This document shows positions 1 to 9,697 of a DNA stretch of 64,000 bases, piece after piece. The position numbers and the translations under genes were made by a program. The notes under the pieces are model-generated. The model saw nothing but the letters and a program-made list of their open reading frames with translations, was not told the origin of the DNA and ran no database searches. Position 1 is the first letter of the stretch. Each line of letters starts with the position of its first letter. The DNA is from Nocardioides sp. (GTDB lineage Bacteria > Actinomycetota > Actinomycetes > Propionibacteriales > Nocardioidaceae), in assembly GCA_037045645.1 (NCBI GenBank), contig JBAOIH010000010.1, positions 124,001-188,000 on the forward strand. Direction: 5' to 3'.

Positions 1-1675
1 CGACTTGGGCGACACCGCGGGTGCGGGAGAGGTTCTCGCCCAGGGTCGCGGTGACGTACGACGTCTCGTCCTTCGACAGGCCGGCGGGCAGATCCGCGGT
101 GACCAGCACCGGACCGTTGGCGCCGGGACCGAACTTGTCGGCGATGGTGGTGTACGCCTGGTAGGCACTCGACGACGGCGCCTCGCTGCTGCCGTCGGGC
201 AGTCCGAGCCGCAGGCTCATCGCCGGGAGAGCGGTCAGGCCGAGCAGGACCAGCACGCCCACCACGGTCAGCCAGGGGCGTGCGGTGATCAGGCGCACCC
301 ACCAGGAGCCGTGCTCCTCGTCGACAGCGATCCCATCGCGACTGCGCGCTTTGCGCCACGCACGCTTCGACGCGATCCGATGCCCCAGCAGTCCCATCAG
401 CGCAGGGCCGAGTGTGATCGACATCAGCACGGCCGACAACACCGCCCCGGCGGCGACCAGACCCATCTGCGCCAGGATCGGCAGCCCCGAAAGGACCAGC
501 GCGACCAGGGCCACGATCACCGTCGCGCCGGCGAAGACGACCGCGTTGCCAGACGTCCCGACCGCGCGGCCGACCGACTCTGTCAGCGGCATCCCGCGCA
601 GCAGTTGCGTGCGGTGCCGCATCAAGATGAAGAGCGTGTAGTCGATGCCCACAGCCAGGCCGAGCATCAGCGCCAGCGCCGGGGTCATCGAGTGCATCTC
701 GAAGAAGTACGTCGCGGCCATCGCACCGCCGAGACCGGTTGCGACGCCGATCAGTGCGACGAAGATCGGCAGCCCGGCCGCGATCAGTGAGCCGAGCAGC
801 GCGAGCAGGATGACGCCTGCGGTGACGAGGCCGACGATCTCGCCGACACCGACCACGGACGACTCCATGGTGAGTTCGCTGCCGAAGTAGACATCGACTC
901 CCTCGTCTGCCAAGGATTCGCCGAGCTTCACGATCGCGTCGCGGTCCTCTTGGGCCATCGACTGCGGGTCGAGGTCGAGGCCGATCTGACCGAGCGCGGT
1001 GGTGGCGTCCTTGCTGACCATCCGGAAGTCACCCGCCGCGGCGCGGACCTTCTTGCCGCGTTCGAGTTGGATGCGGCCATCCTCGATCTGCGTGCGAGCC
1101 TGAGCAATGCGGGCGGTGCCCGCCTTGAGTTGCGCGCGACCAGTCTGCAGTTGCGCTCTCAGCTCGGCTGCCTGCGGCGAATCCGAAGGCAACTGCGCCA
1201 ACAACTCTCGACCGAGCTTGAGTTCCTTCTTGCCCCGCTCGAGTTCCATCGTGCCGACCAGCAGCTTGCGCTGCCCCTGCTTGAGCCGCTGCTCCCCGTC
1301 GGCCAACTGCCGCTCACCGTCATCGAGTTGGCGCTGGGCGACGAAGGGGTCCGCGACAGTCGAGACGTACGGCAACTCCTCCCACTGCGCGATGACGTCC
1401 TTGATCGCGTGGCGTTGTGCGGGCGTGAATTCCGAACCGTCGTCGGTGACGAAGACGGCCGTGCCGTTGTTGCCGCTCACCTCGGGCACCTTGGCTTCGA
1501 GGTCGTGGAGCACCTTCTCGAACTTCGCGTCCGGGATGTGTACGACGTCGGTGGGCTCGGAGCGTACGAAGCCCGCGGTGACGCCGAGCGCGATCAAGAT
1601 GACGGTCCAGGCGGCGACCACGCGCCACCCGTGCGCCGCGCTCCAGCGCCCGAGTCGGTAGAGCAGGGTTGCCAT
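1..1675 (-). CDS. MMPL-family (RND-type) membrane transporter, C-terminal part missing
   Basis: Inner-membrane transporter of the MMPL family, which in actinobacteria exports lipids or hydrophobic compounds. The gene starts at the ATG at 1675 and runs out of the window, so only the first ~558 residues are visible. After an N-terminal membrane segment comes a large extracytoplasmic loop with a heptad-like LxxGxxxL pattern at about residues 115-215, probably coiled coil. A block of membrane helices follows, containing the GxDYTLFIL-type motif (VGIDYTLFILMRHR) typical of MMPL proteins. The start codon lies one base from the stop codon of the TetR gene upstream, so the two are co-transcribed and the regulator probably controls this transporter. 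The substrate cannot be told from the sequence. Confidence 0.9.
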   Translation of the reverse strand, partial: MATLLYRLGRWSAAHGWRVVAAWTVILIALGVTAGFVRSEPTDVVHIPDAKFEKVLHDLEAKVPEVSGNNGTAVFVTDDGSEFTPAQRHAIKDVIAQWEELPYVSTVADPFVAQRQLDDGERQLADGEQRLKQGQRKLLVGTMELERGKKELKLGRELLAQLPSDSPQAAELRAQLQTGRAQLKAGTARIAQARTQIEDGRIQLERGKKVRAAAGDFRMVSKDATTALGQIGLDLDPQSMAQEDRDAIVKLGESLADEGVDVYFGSELTMESSVVGVGEIVGLVTAGVILLALLGSLIAAGLPIFVALIGVATGLGGAMAATYFFEMHSMTPALALMLGLAVGIDYTLFILMRHRTQLLRGMPLTESVGRAVGTSGNAVVFAGATVIVALVALVLSGLPILAQMGLVAAGAVLSAVLMSITLGPALMGLLGHRIASKRAWRKARSRDGIAVDEEHGSWWVRLITARPWLTVVGVLVLLGLTALPAMSLRLGLPDGSSEAPSSSAYQAYTTIADKFGPGANGPVLVTADLPAGLSKDETSYVTATLGENLSRTRGVAQV

Positions 1676-1676
1676 G

Positions 1677-2300
1677 TCAGGCCTTCCGAGAAGTCGAGTC
1701 GAAGCCGGCGCCGAGCAGGTCGAGGGCATCGGCCATCAGGTCGCGGCGCAGGCGCAGGGTCTCCGGCGTCAGTTCGCCGCCCGTACGGTCGAACCACACG
1801 CGAGTGGAGGCTTCGAAGGCCGAGATCAACCCGGTGGCAGCCGCGTGCAGCCACAGGTCGTCGACGTCGTCGCCGAACTGCGTACGCAACTTGGCGACGA
1901 AGTCGTCGTGCCATTCGCGCGAGCAGCGTTGCAACAGTCCGGCGTGTGAGGGCGACTGGAGGGCGGCCAGGCCCAGCACCGTCACGAGTTCGATGAGGTC
2001 GGCGTCGTCGTCGCCGCGCGCCAGGTCGGCCAGCGTGGCCATCGGGTGGTCGCCGTACGCCTTGGTCGCCAGCAACTCGCCGATCGCGGCGAGTGCGTCG
2101 GTCACGACCGGCACGAGTGCGGACTCGACGGTCGGGAAGTAGTTGAAGAACGTCCGCCGGGAGACTCCGGCCAGGTCGGCCACCGCCTCTGCGCTGAGCG
2201 CGTCGACGCCGTGATCGCGGACGACCTCGTACGCCGCCGCGGCAAGCAGTTCGCGGGTCGCCTTCTTCTTGCGATCGCGCAACGAGAGGAGCTTGGTCAT
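1677..2300 (-). CDS. TetR-family transcriptional regulator
   Basis: A 207-residue TetR-type repressor. The N-terminal helix-turn-helix is clear at about residues 10-60 (ATRELLAAAAYEVVRDHG, then AVADLAGVSRRTFFNYFP), followed by a helical ligand-binding domain with no recognisable specificity. It is the first gene of a two-gene unit with the MMPL transporter: its TGA ends one base before the transporter ATG. It is likely an autoregulated repressor of that exporter. The promoter and operator should lie in the 159-base gap at 2301-2459, shared with the divergent acyl-reductase-like gene. Confidence 0.9.
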   Translation of the reverse strand: MTKLLSLRDRKKKATRELLAAAAYEVVRDHGVDALSAEAVADLAGVSRRTFFNYFPTVESALVPVVTDALAAIGELLATKAYGDHPMATLADLARGDDDADLIELVTVLGLAALQSPSHAGLLQRCSREWHDDFVAKLRTQFGDDVDDLWLHAAATGLISAFEASTRVWFDRTGGELTPETLRLRRDLMADALDLLGAGFDSTSRKA

Positions 2301-2459
2301 GTCTCCAGTGAACGCTTCGTTGCACTGTGATGCAAGTTTGCACGGATGTGCATCTAATCACGTGGCGATCGGGAACTTCTCCACGTCGAGTGCGCCGAAC
2401 CCCCATCCCACGCGGGCGATCTCGCTGCGCGCCGCCGCCTTAACTGGAAGGATTGGGCC
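2301..2459. promoter_or_regulatory. Divergent promoter region between tetR and the acyl-reductase-like gene
   Basis: This is the only non-coding space between two divergently read units. It is locally AT-richer than its surroundings, around GTGATGCAAGTTTGCACG at 2327-2344, where the imperfect inverted repeat TGCAAGTTTGCA could be the TetR operator. An AAGGA ribosome-binding site lies about 10 bases before the ATG at 2460. The operator assignment is inference. Confidence 0.4.
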
Positions 2460-4506
2460 ATGGTGCGCCCGATCATCGTCAACGTCAGCCTGGCCGGTCC
2501 CGAACTCGACTACGACGTGCAGGCCACCCTGCTCGGACAGACCTACCGGTTGGTGCGCCGCGGCACCTCGGGCGATGTCGCCGCCGCCGTCGCGATCGTC
2601 GAAGAATGGCGAGACCGCGCGGCTGCGTTCGCACTCTCAGGCGTACGCGAGGCGCGCGCGGTGGGCCTCTTCGACGGCACCGATGCCGAGGTCGAACCGA
2701 TTCACGACGCCTGTGGAGACGTCCCCATCACCTACGGCGACCAACTCACCGACGTACTCCAGGAGTGGGCCATCCGGACGGTGCAGGCCCAGTCCCCGGG
2801 CTACTTCTCCAACGCTCGCACCCTGGTTCTCGGCAGCGGCAACCACGCGCGTACCGCGAAGGTCCTGGCGGAGTTCACCCCCAACGTCGAGTACGCCGAC
2901 CCGTTGGCCACCCTCGACTCGACAGCGCTGCGCGCCGCCACCCGGGTGCTCGGCATCGCCGGCGACGTGGCCAGCCTGTCCATGCGGCTGATTCCAGGAA
3001 GGATCCGGGAGAGCCTCGTCGCCCCGGCGCAGTGGGTCAGCCACGAGATCGCACGCCGCGCCACCCGGGACTGCGACGTGGTCGTCGCGTCGTACGACGA
3101 ACTCACCGGATTCGGTCTCGAAGACCTGGCCGGCAAGACCGTCGTGTCTTCGGCCATCTCCGAGGACCGCCTGGCCGAAGCTCGCCAGCCGCGGAGTCGA
3201 CCGCGTCGTCGACACCACCCCGCAGCCGTTCCGGCACGTCACGGTCGTGGCCGCGGTGCTCGAGGCGATCATGATGATCCACGACGGCGACGGGAACCTG
3301 ACCGCCGACGACGTCCTCCAGATCATTCAGGAAGCCGGGTTGGAGCCTCGCTCGCTGATGCCCAACGGGCCGCGACGCAAGAGCCGGTTCGCGTTCGTGA
3401 TCCACCCGCTCTCGACCCAGTACTTCCGCAACGTCGAGCCCCTCGGCACCATCACGCAGGTGCCCGGGATGACGCCCGTCGTGGAGAAGGCCGCCGCTTA
3501 TCTCCCGCCGTTCGTCTACAGCCACGTCACCGGCATCACCTCCCCGACCGGCGCCGAGACCGAGGGCTGGCTGATCACGGTCGGGGGGACGCCCAAGGAA
3601 CTGTTGGCGCACAGCCCCGAGTTCACGTACGCCCGCCTGCTCGCTGCCGCCGAGATCGCTCGCAAACTCGGCGCCCAGGTGATGGGCCTGGGGGCCTTCA
3701 CCAAGGTGGTCGGTGATGCCGGGGTCACCGTGGCGCGGCAGGCACCGCTGCCGGTCACCACGGGCAACAGCTACAGCGCGTCCGGGGCCTTGTGGGCGGC
3801 CCACGCGGCGCTGCGTCGCCTCGGGATCGTCGAGGTCGACTCGCGGGGGCGCCTGCGCGGCAAGACGATGGTGATCGGCGCGACCGGTGCCATCGGGTCG
3901 GTGTGCGCCCGCCTGCTCGCCCTGGCCAGCGACGAGTTGTGGCTGGTCTCCCCCGAGTCGGCCAAGCTGCTCGCCCTCAAAGCCGAGATCGAGTCGGAGA
4001 ACCCCCGCGCCAGGATCTTCGTCGCGGCCAAACCCGACGACGCGCTGCCCGACATGGACATGATCGTCACCGCCACCTCGGCCGCGGGGCAGAAGGTGCT
4101 GGACGTGATGGCGCTCAAGCCAGGCTGCGTGATCACCGATGTCGCGCGCCCCCTCGACCTGTCGGCCGAAGACGTGGCCAAGCGACCCGACGTACTCGTC
4201 GTCGAATCCGGGGAGATCGAGTTGCCCGGCGACGACATCCACATCGGCGACATCGGACTGCCCGACGGCGTCGTCTTCGCCTGCCTGGCAGAGACGATCG
4301 TGCTCGCGCTGGAAGGGCGCTACGAGACCTTCACCGTGGGCCGCAACATCGAATGGACCAAGGTCAAGGAGATCTATCGCCTCGGCCTCAAACACGGGAT
4401 GAAGTTGGCCACGATCTCCGGGGTCAACGGAGTCTTCACCGAGGCTGACTTCGACAGAGTCCGCGAACTCGCGCTCACCGCGCGCGCAGAAGGAGAGCAG
4501 TCATGA
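2460..4506 (+). pseudogene. Acyl-ACP/aldehyde reductase-like dehydrogenase, split by a one-base frameshift
   Basis: Two reading frames together make one protein of about 681 residues. The first frame is good to about 3177 (ends ...AISEDRLAE). The second picks up at once (LASRGVDRVVDTTPQPFRHV) and runs to 4506. Deleting one A in GCCGAAGCTCGCC near 3178 restores a single frame. The C-terminal ~340 residues resemble cyanobacterial acyl-ACP reductase (AAR): a VTTGNS block, the Rossmann motif VIGATGAIGS, an FACLAE segment whose Cys (codon 4282-4284) matches the AAR acyl-thioester cysteine, and VGRNIEWTKVKEI. The N-terminal ~300 residues are an extra domain I do not recognise, with a LVLGSGNHARTAKVL stretch. 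The stop overlaps the next ATG (ATGA), so it is coupled to the SDR gene. The indel may be an assembly error. Confidence 0.75.
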
Positions 4507-5333
4507 AGGACGTCGCCGGCCGCACCGTACTGATCACGGGAGCGGCGATGGGGATGGGCAGGTTGTTCGCGCAGCGCGCGGTGTCGGAGAAGGCCGCTGC
4601 CGTCGTCCTGCTCGACGTGAACCAGGAAGCGCTCGAGGCGACCGCGGCAGAGCTGGCCGGGCACGAGACCACGGTGCTGAGCGAGGTGGTGGACGTACGC
4701 CGCCTCCCCCAGATCCGGGCCGCCGCGAAACGGATCCGCAAGGCCGTCGGCGGCATCGACGTGCTGATCAACAACGCAGGCGTGGTCCGCGGCAATCACT
4801 ACTTCTGGGAGACCGATCCGGTCGCGGACACCCGGTTCACCCTGGAGGTCAACACGCTGGCGCCGATGCAGTTGGCGCGGGAGTTCCTGCCCGACATGAT
4901 CGAGGGTGGCCGCGAGTCGCGACTGGTCAACATCGCCTCTGCTGCCGGGCTGACCGCCAATCCGCGGATGGCGGCGTACGCGGGCTCGAAGTGGGCCGTG
5001 GTGGGCTGGTCGGACTCCGTACGCCTCGAGCTCGAGCAGGCCGGTCACGAACACGTGAGGGTGACCACGGTGTGCCCGTATTACGTGAAGACGGGGATGT
5101 TCGACGGCGCCAAGTCGGCCCCGCTGCTGCCGCTGCTGGAGCCCGACGACGTGGTCAACCAGACCTGGGCCGCGATGCTGAAGGGCCAACCGCTGCTGGT
5201 GATGCCGAAGACGGTGCTGATCAGCGAGGCCGCCAAGGGCGTCCTCCCGCTCGGGCTTCGTGACTTCGTGGCGGACAAGGTGCTGGGCATCTACAACACC
5301 ATGGACGACTTCACCGGGCGCGAGAAGAGCTAG
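4503..5333 (+). CDS. SDR-family NAD(P)-dependent oxidoreductase
   Basis: A 276-residue classical short-chain dehydrogenase/reductase. Visible features are the nucleotide-binding TGAAMGMG near residue 14, NNAG near residue 91, the catalytic Ser in NIASAAG, and the YxxxK pair in YAGSKWA. It overlaps the preceding reductase-like gene by four bases (ATGA), so they are translated together. If the upstream protein makes an aldehyde, this enzyme could reduce or otherwise process it, but the substrate is inference. No signal peptide or membrane segment was seen. Confidence 0.9.
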   Translation: MKDVAGRTVLITGAAMGMGRLFAQRAVSEKAAAVVLLDVNQEALEATAAELAGHETTVLSEVVDVRRLPQIRAAAKRIRKAVGGIDVLINNAGVVRGNHYFWETDPVADTRFTLEVNTLAPMQLAREFLPDMIEGGRESRLVNIASAAGLTANPRMAAYAGSKWAVVGWSDSVRLELEQAGHEHVRVTTVCPYYVKTGMFDGAKSAPLLPLLEPDDVVNQTWAAMLKGQPLLVMPKTVLISEAAKGVLPLGLRDFVADKVLGIYNTMDDFTGREKS

Positions 5334-5342
5334 AGCCGGGGG

Positions 5343-6515
5343 TCAACGCACCAAGGCGGCGGCTTGCTGTGCGATCTCGAGTTCCTCGTTGGTCGCCACG
5401 ACGTACGCCGCGACGTGTGACGTAGCCGTGGTCAGCAGGGCTTCGCCGGATGCTGTCTGGTTGGCGCCATGGTCCACCTCGACACCCAGGATCGTGAGCC
5501 GATCGAGCACGGCCGCCCGCAGCAGCGCGCTGTGCTCACCGATCCCGGCCGTGAACGCGATCGCGTCGAGACGACCGAGGACGGCGGCGTACGCCCCGAC
5601 GTACTTCACCAGGCGATGCACCACCACGTCGAAGGCCAGTTTCGCGCGCTCGTCCCCCGCCGTCACGCCTTGCGTCAGTTCGCGGAAGTCACCGCTGCCG
5701 TTGAGGGCCACCAGGCCGCTGCGCCGATTGAGCGCCGCGTCGAAGTCCTGCACCGAGATCCCGGCGACGCGTTCGAGGTGCGCCACCAGTGACGGGTCGA
5801 CGTCTCCCGAACGCGTCCCCATCACCAGGCCTTCCAGGGGAGAGACTCCCATCGAGGTCTCGACGCTCTCACCACCACTGACCGCGCAGGCCGACGCCCC
5901 GTTGCCCAGGTGCAGCACGATCACGTTGACGTCCGCCTCGGGCTTTCCCAACAGGGCCGCGGTGCGGCGGGCGACGTACGCATGCGAGGTGCCGTGGAAG
6001 CCATAACGTCGCACTCGATAGTCGCGACGCCACTCCTCGGGGATCGCATACGTGTACGCCGCGGGCGGCATCGTCTGGTGGAATGCGGTGTCGAAGACCG
6101 CCACGTTGGGCAGATCGCCGAAGACCTCACGCGCCACCTCGATGCCGCGCAGGTTGCCCGGATTGTGCAGCGGCGCGAGTGGGATCAGGCGTTCGATCTC
6201 GGCGATCACCTCGTCGGTGATCACCACCGGTTGGGTGAACTGCGCGCCGCCGTGGACGACCCGGTGACCGATCGCGATCAGGTCGGATTCGGCGAGCGAG
6301 GGGCCGTGGGTCTCGAAGGCCTCCAGCAGCACCTCGAAGGCGGCGCCATGGTCGGGGCAGGAGGTCGTACGCGTCTGGCTGTTGTGCCGCGTCGGCGACG
6401 ACGGCTCGCCGATGCGCTCGATCAGACCGGCAGCGAGAGTGGAGCCGTCGCCTGCGTCGATCAACTGGTATTTCAGTGACGACGACCCCGCGTTGATCAC
6501 CAGCACGCTGCTCAT
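5343..6515 (-). CDS. ackA: Acetate kinase
   Basis: Acetate kinase, 390 residues, interconverting acetyl phosphate + ADP with acetate + ATP in the cytoplasm. Visible: the N-terminal phosphate-binding motif VLVINAGSSSLKYQL, the family signature around GYRVRRYGFHGTSHAYVA, and a C-terminal FTAGIGEHSALLR block. The ATG at 6515 lies inside the end of pta (4-base overlap), so the two are coupled in the usual Pta-AckA overflow and ATP-generating pathway. Length is normal for the family. Confidence 0.97.
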   Translation of the reverse strand: MSSVLVINAGSSSLKYQLIDAGDGSTLAAGLIERIGEPSSPTRHNSQTRTTSCPDHGAAFEVLLEAFETHGPSLAESDLIAIGHRVVHGGAQFTQPVVITDEVIAEIERLIPLAPLHNPGNLRGIEVAREVFGDLPNVAVFDTAFHQTMPPAAYTYAIPEEWRRDYRVRRYGFHGTSHAYVARRTAALLGKPEADVNVIVLHLGNGASACAVSGGESVETSMGVSPLEGLVMGTRSGDVDPSLVAHLERVAGISVQDFDAALNRRSGLVALNGSGDFRELTQGVTAGDERAKLAFDVVVHRLVKYVGAYAAVLGRLDAIAFTAGIGEHSALLRAAVLDRLTILGVEVDHGANQTASGEALLTTATSHVAAYVVATNEELEIAQQAAALVR

Positions 6516-8578
6516 CGGCCCGCTCCCTGGATCGCGGTGATCGCGATCGTGTTCACGATGTCCTCCACCAGCGCGCCGCGACTGAGATCGTTGACCGGTT
6601 TGTTGAGCCCCTGGAGCACCGGCCCGATCGCGACCGCCGAGGCCGAGCGCTGCACGGCCTTGTAGGTGTTGTTGCCGGTGTTGAGGTCGGGGAAGATCAA
6701 CACCGTCGCGCGACCCGCGACCGGCGAGTCCTTGAGCTTGGTGGCAGCCACGGCCGGGTCGACGGCCGCGTCGTACTGGATCGGACCCTCCACCAGGAGT
6801 TGTGGAGCACGCTGGCGTACGAGTGCGGTCGCCGCCCGCACCTTCTCGACATCGGCACCAGTTCCGGAGGCACCGGTCGAATAGGACAGCATCGCCACCC
6901 GAGGCTCGATCCCGAACTGGGCTGCCGTGTGCGCCGACGAGATCGCGATGTCGGCCAACTGCTCGGCCGTCGGGTCGGGGTTGATCGCGCAGTCGCCATA
7001 GACCAGGACGCGGTCGGCCAACGCCATCAAGAAGACGCTGGAGACCACGGAGACGTCCGGTGCCGTACGCACGACCTCGAGCGCCGGCCGTACGGTCGCC
7101 GCTGTTGTGTTGATCGAGCCGCTCACCATGCCGTCGGCCTCGCCGGCGAGCACCATCATCGTGCCGAAGTAGGACACGTCGGTGACGATGTCGCGGGCCT
7201 GGTCGAGGGTGACGCCCTTGTGCTTGCGCAATTCGGCGTACGTCTGGGCGAACTGCTCGCGCAACGGATCGGTGATCGGATCGACGATCCGCGCGTCGTC
7301 CAAGTCGATGCCCAGGCTCCGGGCTTTGGCACTCACCTGCTCGGGGTCGCCGAGCAGGACGAGGTCGGCGATGCCGCGTTCGAGCACGATCTGGGCTGCG
7401 CGCAGCACCCGCTCCTCCAGCCCCTCGGGCAGCACGATCGTCGACTCGGCGCTGCGAGCGCGTTGCACCAGACGATGCTCGAACATCAGCGGCGTGATCA
7501 CAGTGCTGCGGGTCAGGTCGAGGCGTTTGACGATCGCACCGACGTCGACATGCTCGACCACGAGGTCGATCGCCGCCGCGATCTTGGCGGTCGAGGTGGC
7601 GGTGATCCGGCCGCGCGCGGCATGCAGAGCCGTGGCCGTGGCCATGGTGCCCGGCTGGCACGCGATCACCGGCAGTGTGATGCCCAGACCGTCGAGCAGG
7701 CGGCGTACCTGCGGCGACATCGGGAAGCCCCCGTTGAGGACGACGCCGGCCAGGTTGGGGAACGTCTCTGCGCGGTGCGCCATCAGCACGGCCAGCGCGA
7801 TCTCCTCGCGGTCGCCGGGTGTGATCACCACGCTGGACTCGACCAGTCGGTCCAGCACGTGCGGCATCGTCATGGCGGCCACGACCAGCCCGAGCGACTC
7901 CTTGTCGAGGTGGGCCTCGTCGCCGTGGATGAGGTCACCGCCGACGGCCAGCATCAGATCTCGCACAGTGGGTGCGCGCAGGAGAGGTACGTCAGGGGTG
8001 GCCGACGTGACGATCTCGGGGTGGCGTCGGGTGAACTCGGAGCGGAACGCCGAGGCCTCATCGGCGGCGATCCGGCTCGCGATCACGCCCACGACGTGCG
8101 CGTGATGGTCGGCGGCAGCCTGGATCGCGATCTCCGCGGCGGCGCCCGACGCGGCGGCCGTACGCTCCGCAGCCGGCAAGATCACCAGCATCGCCGCCCC
8201 GAGATTGGCCGCGATCCGCGCGTTGTCGGCGAACTCGGTGGGCGTGGTCACGTCGGTGAAGTCGCTGCCGACGACGACGACGACTTCGGCCTGCTCGCTG
8301 ACCGCGTGAAAGCGGTCGACGATGCGAGACATCGCAGCGGATTCGTCGGCGTGGAGGTCGTCGTACGTCACTCCGACGCAGTCTTGTTGAGCCGACTCAC
8401 CTGGCAGGCGCGACAGCAGGAGTTCGAGCAGGTGATCGGGTTCCTCGGTGGAGCGTACGAGCGGTCGAAAGACCGCGACCCGTCCGGCCGTGCGGGCGAG
8501 GTGTTCGAGCAGTCCGAGCGCGATCGCGGACTTGCCCGAGCCGCCTTCGGTAGAGGCGAGGTAGATGCTCGTGGCCAC
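6512..8578 (-). CDS. pta: Phosphate acetyltransferase, long form with DRTGG domain
   Basis: Phosphotransacetylase, 688 residues, converting acetyl-CoA + phosphate to acetyl phosphate + CoA. It is the long form. The N-terminal BioD-like P-loop domain (STEGGSGKSAIALGLL, residues ~9-24) is followed by a DRTGG-type regulatory domain around residues 210-330. The catalytic PTA_PTB domain covers about residue 365 to the end (TPLMFEHRLVQRA, then VSGSINTTAATVRPAL, then SYSTGASGTG). It overlaps ackA by four bases. Both genes read on the minus strand from a start next to a short repeat. Confidence 0.97.
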   Translation of the reverse strand: MATSIYLASTEGGSGKSAIALGLLEHLARTAGRVAVFRPLVRSTEEPDHLLELLLSRLPGESAQQDCVGVTYDDLHADESAAMSRIVDRFHAVSEQAEVVVVVGSDFTDVTTPTEFADNARIAANLGAAMLVILPAAERTAAASGAAAEIAIQAAADHHAHVVGVIASRIAADEASAFRSEFTRRHPEIVTSATPDVPLLRAPTVRDLMLAVGGDLIHGDEAHLDKESLGLVVAAMTMPHVLDRLVESSVVITPGDREEIALAVLMAHRAETFPNLAGVVLNGGFPMSPQVRRLLDGLGITLPVIACQPGTMATATALHAARGRITATSTAKIAAAIDLVVEHVDVGAIVKRLDLTRSTVITPLMFEHRLVQRARSAESTIVLPEGLEERVLRAAQIVLERGIADLVLLGDPEQVSAKARSLGIDLDDARIVDPITDPLREQFAQTYAELRKHKGVTLDQARDIVTDVSYFGTMMVLAGEADGMVSGSINTTAATVRPALEVVRTAPDVSVVSSVFLMALADRVLVYGDCAINPDPTAEQLADIAISSAHTAAQFGIEPRVAMLSYSTGASGTGADVEKVRAATALVRQRAPQLLVEGPIQYDAAVDPAVAATKLKDSPVAGRATVLIFPDLNTGNNTYKAVQRSASAVAIGPVLQGLNKPVNDLSRGALVEDIVNTIAITAIQGAGR

Positions 8579-8618
8579 GGGTCGAAACTACCGGCTGCTC
8601 ACCACGCCCTCCACCCGC

Positions 8619-8696
8619 CGGTGGTTGAGGAGCGCCACAAGCGCGTTGGTTCCTGAGGAGCCGACGAAGTCGGCGTCTCGAAGGGCTCGAAACCAC
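8619..8696. repeat. Family A repeat (GGTGGTTGAGGAG ... CTCGAAACCAC)
   Basis: Non-coding element between pta and the patatin gene. It begins with GGTGGTTGAGGAG and ends with GGCTCGAAACCAC, with CCGACGAAGTCGG in the middle forming a small hairpin. The same ends recur at 26659, 38522, 56724, 60946 and 62558, always in or beside gaps between genes, or inserted in a gene. Confidence 0.85.
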
Positions 8697-8707
8697 GCTG
8701 CGCGCGA

Positions 8708-9541
8708 TCACCCTTCCCAGGCGGCGCGCACTTTCTCGGCGACCTCTTCCGCCTGACGTAGACCCTCACGGGCCGCGTCCGCGCGCTTGGCCGGATCGAG
8801 GACGTTCTTGCCGAAGGCCGCCAGTGCCTGTGCATCCGGCGTGATCACGACCTTGCGCTCGGCCTTGCAGCGGCCGAGTTGGGTGGAGATGCGGGTGCTG
8901 CGGCTGAACGCCTGCGGCAGCGGAGCGATCACCACCACTACGTCGGTGGCGTCGCTGGCGACGTCGACGTTCGCGGTCGAGCGCATCCCACCGTCGATGT
9001 AGGGCTCGTCCGCGATCGAGACCGCAGGCCAGATCAGCGGCACCGCGCAACTGGCTGCGACCGCGTGTACGAGGTCGATGCCGGAGTCCTTGGTGAAGAC
9101 GCGGAAGGCGCCGGTGTCGGCCTTGACGGCCGTGATCCGCAGCTCACCCTCGGGCCACTCGGTCATCTTGATCCGGTCGCGGATGATCTGCACCCGCTCC
9201 TTCCCGCCGGCGGGATGGGCTCTGAGCGCGACCGACCCGATCCGTTTGCGCTTCGTACGTGAGGCGCCCGGCAGCAGCACGGCCGGCGCCAGCTTGAGCA
9301 TCGTCATCGGACCGAACTCGGCCCCGAGTTCGGCATCGGCAGGTGCGACCTGGAGGTCGTACACCTCGTCGAGCGGGAGACTGCGAATCAGGGTGCCGAC
9401 GACCGAACCGGCCGAGGTGCCGACCACCGTGTCGGCCGTGCTGAGGTCGATCCCGCGGTCGGCGAGGCCCTTGAGCAGCCCCGCTTCCCAGCCGATGCCG
9501 GTGAGTCCGCCGCCGCCCAGGACGAGCGCAGAACTAGTCAT
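8708..9541 (-). CDS. Patatin-like phospholipase family protein
   Basis: A 277-residue patatin-fold lipid acyl hydrolase. Visible: the oxyanion-hole glycines in LVLGGGGLTGIGWEAGLL near the N-terminus, the nucleophile elbow GTSAGS (Ser of the Ser-Asp dyad) near residue 40, and the Asp-containing DGGMRS near residue 178. I chose the ATG at 9541 because upstream codons fall in a hairpin repeat. No signal peptide was seen, so it is probably cytoplasmic. Its physiological lipid is unknown. Confidence 0.9.
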   Translation of the reverse strand: MTSSALVLGGGGLTGIGWEAGLLKGLADRGIDLSTADTVVGTSAGSVVGTLIRSLPLDEVYDLQVAPADAELGAEFGPMTMLKLAPAVLLPGASRTKRKRIGSVALRAHPAGGKERVQIIRDRIKMTEWPEGELRITAVKADTGAFRVFTKDSGIDLVHAVAASCAVPLIWPAVSIADEPYIDGGMRSTANVDVASDATDVVVVIAPLPQAFSRSTRISTQLGRCKAERKVVITPDAQALAAFGKNVLDPAKRADAAREGLRQAEEVAEKVRAAWEG

Positions 9542-9577
9542 GAAATCCAGGTTACTCCTCGGTAATGCGTGGGTCGC

Positions 9578-9670
9578 GAAGAACTGCGGCCGGGGCCGCC
9601 CGAGCTGGAAGAACTGCGGCCGGGGTGGATCAATCCGGCGTTGCGAGCCCGCCTGGGGCCGCAGTTCTTC
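9578..9670. repeat. Family C repeat (GAAGAACTGCGGCCGG, two direct and one inverted copy)
   Basis: Copies of GAAGAACTGCGGCCGG start at 9578 and 9608. An inverted copy (GGGGCCGCAGTTCTTC) lies at 9655-9670, so the segment can fold into a long hairpin between the hyp-associated gene and the patatin gene. A second element with the same ends lies at 51992-52050. It may act as a terminator for the hyp arm, which ends at 9698. Confidence 0.8.
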
Positions 9671-9697
9671 CGCATCGGGGGAGCACCCCGCCTGCAA

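Noticed and set aside
3103..4395. 430-codon minus-strand frame over the acyl reductase-like gene
   Set aside because: Shadow frame with Asp/Gly/His/Arg bias and no domain; the plus-strand protein has clear family motifs.
6800..8656. 618-codon plus-strand frame over pta
   Set aside because: Antisense shadow of pta; no conserved motif, composition typical of non-coding frames in GC-rich DNA.
9541..9697. Longer N-terminus for the patatin gene (start at 9697)
   Set aside because: The extra residues come from the family C hairpin repeat and lack any fold; the ATG at 9541 begins at the conserved Gly-rich motif.
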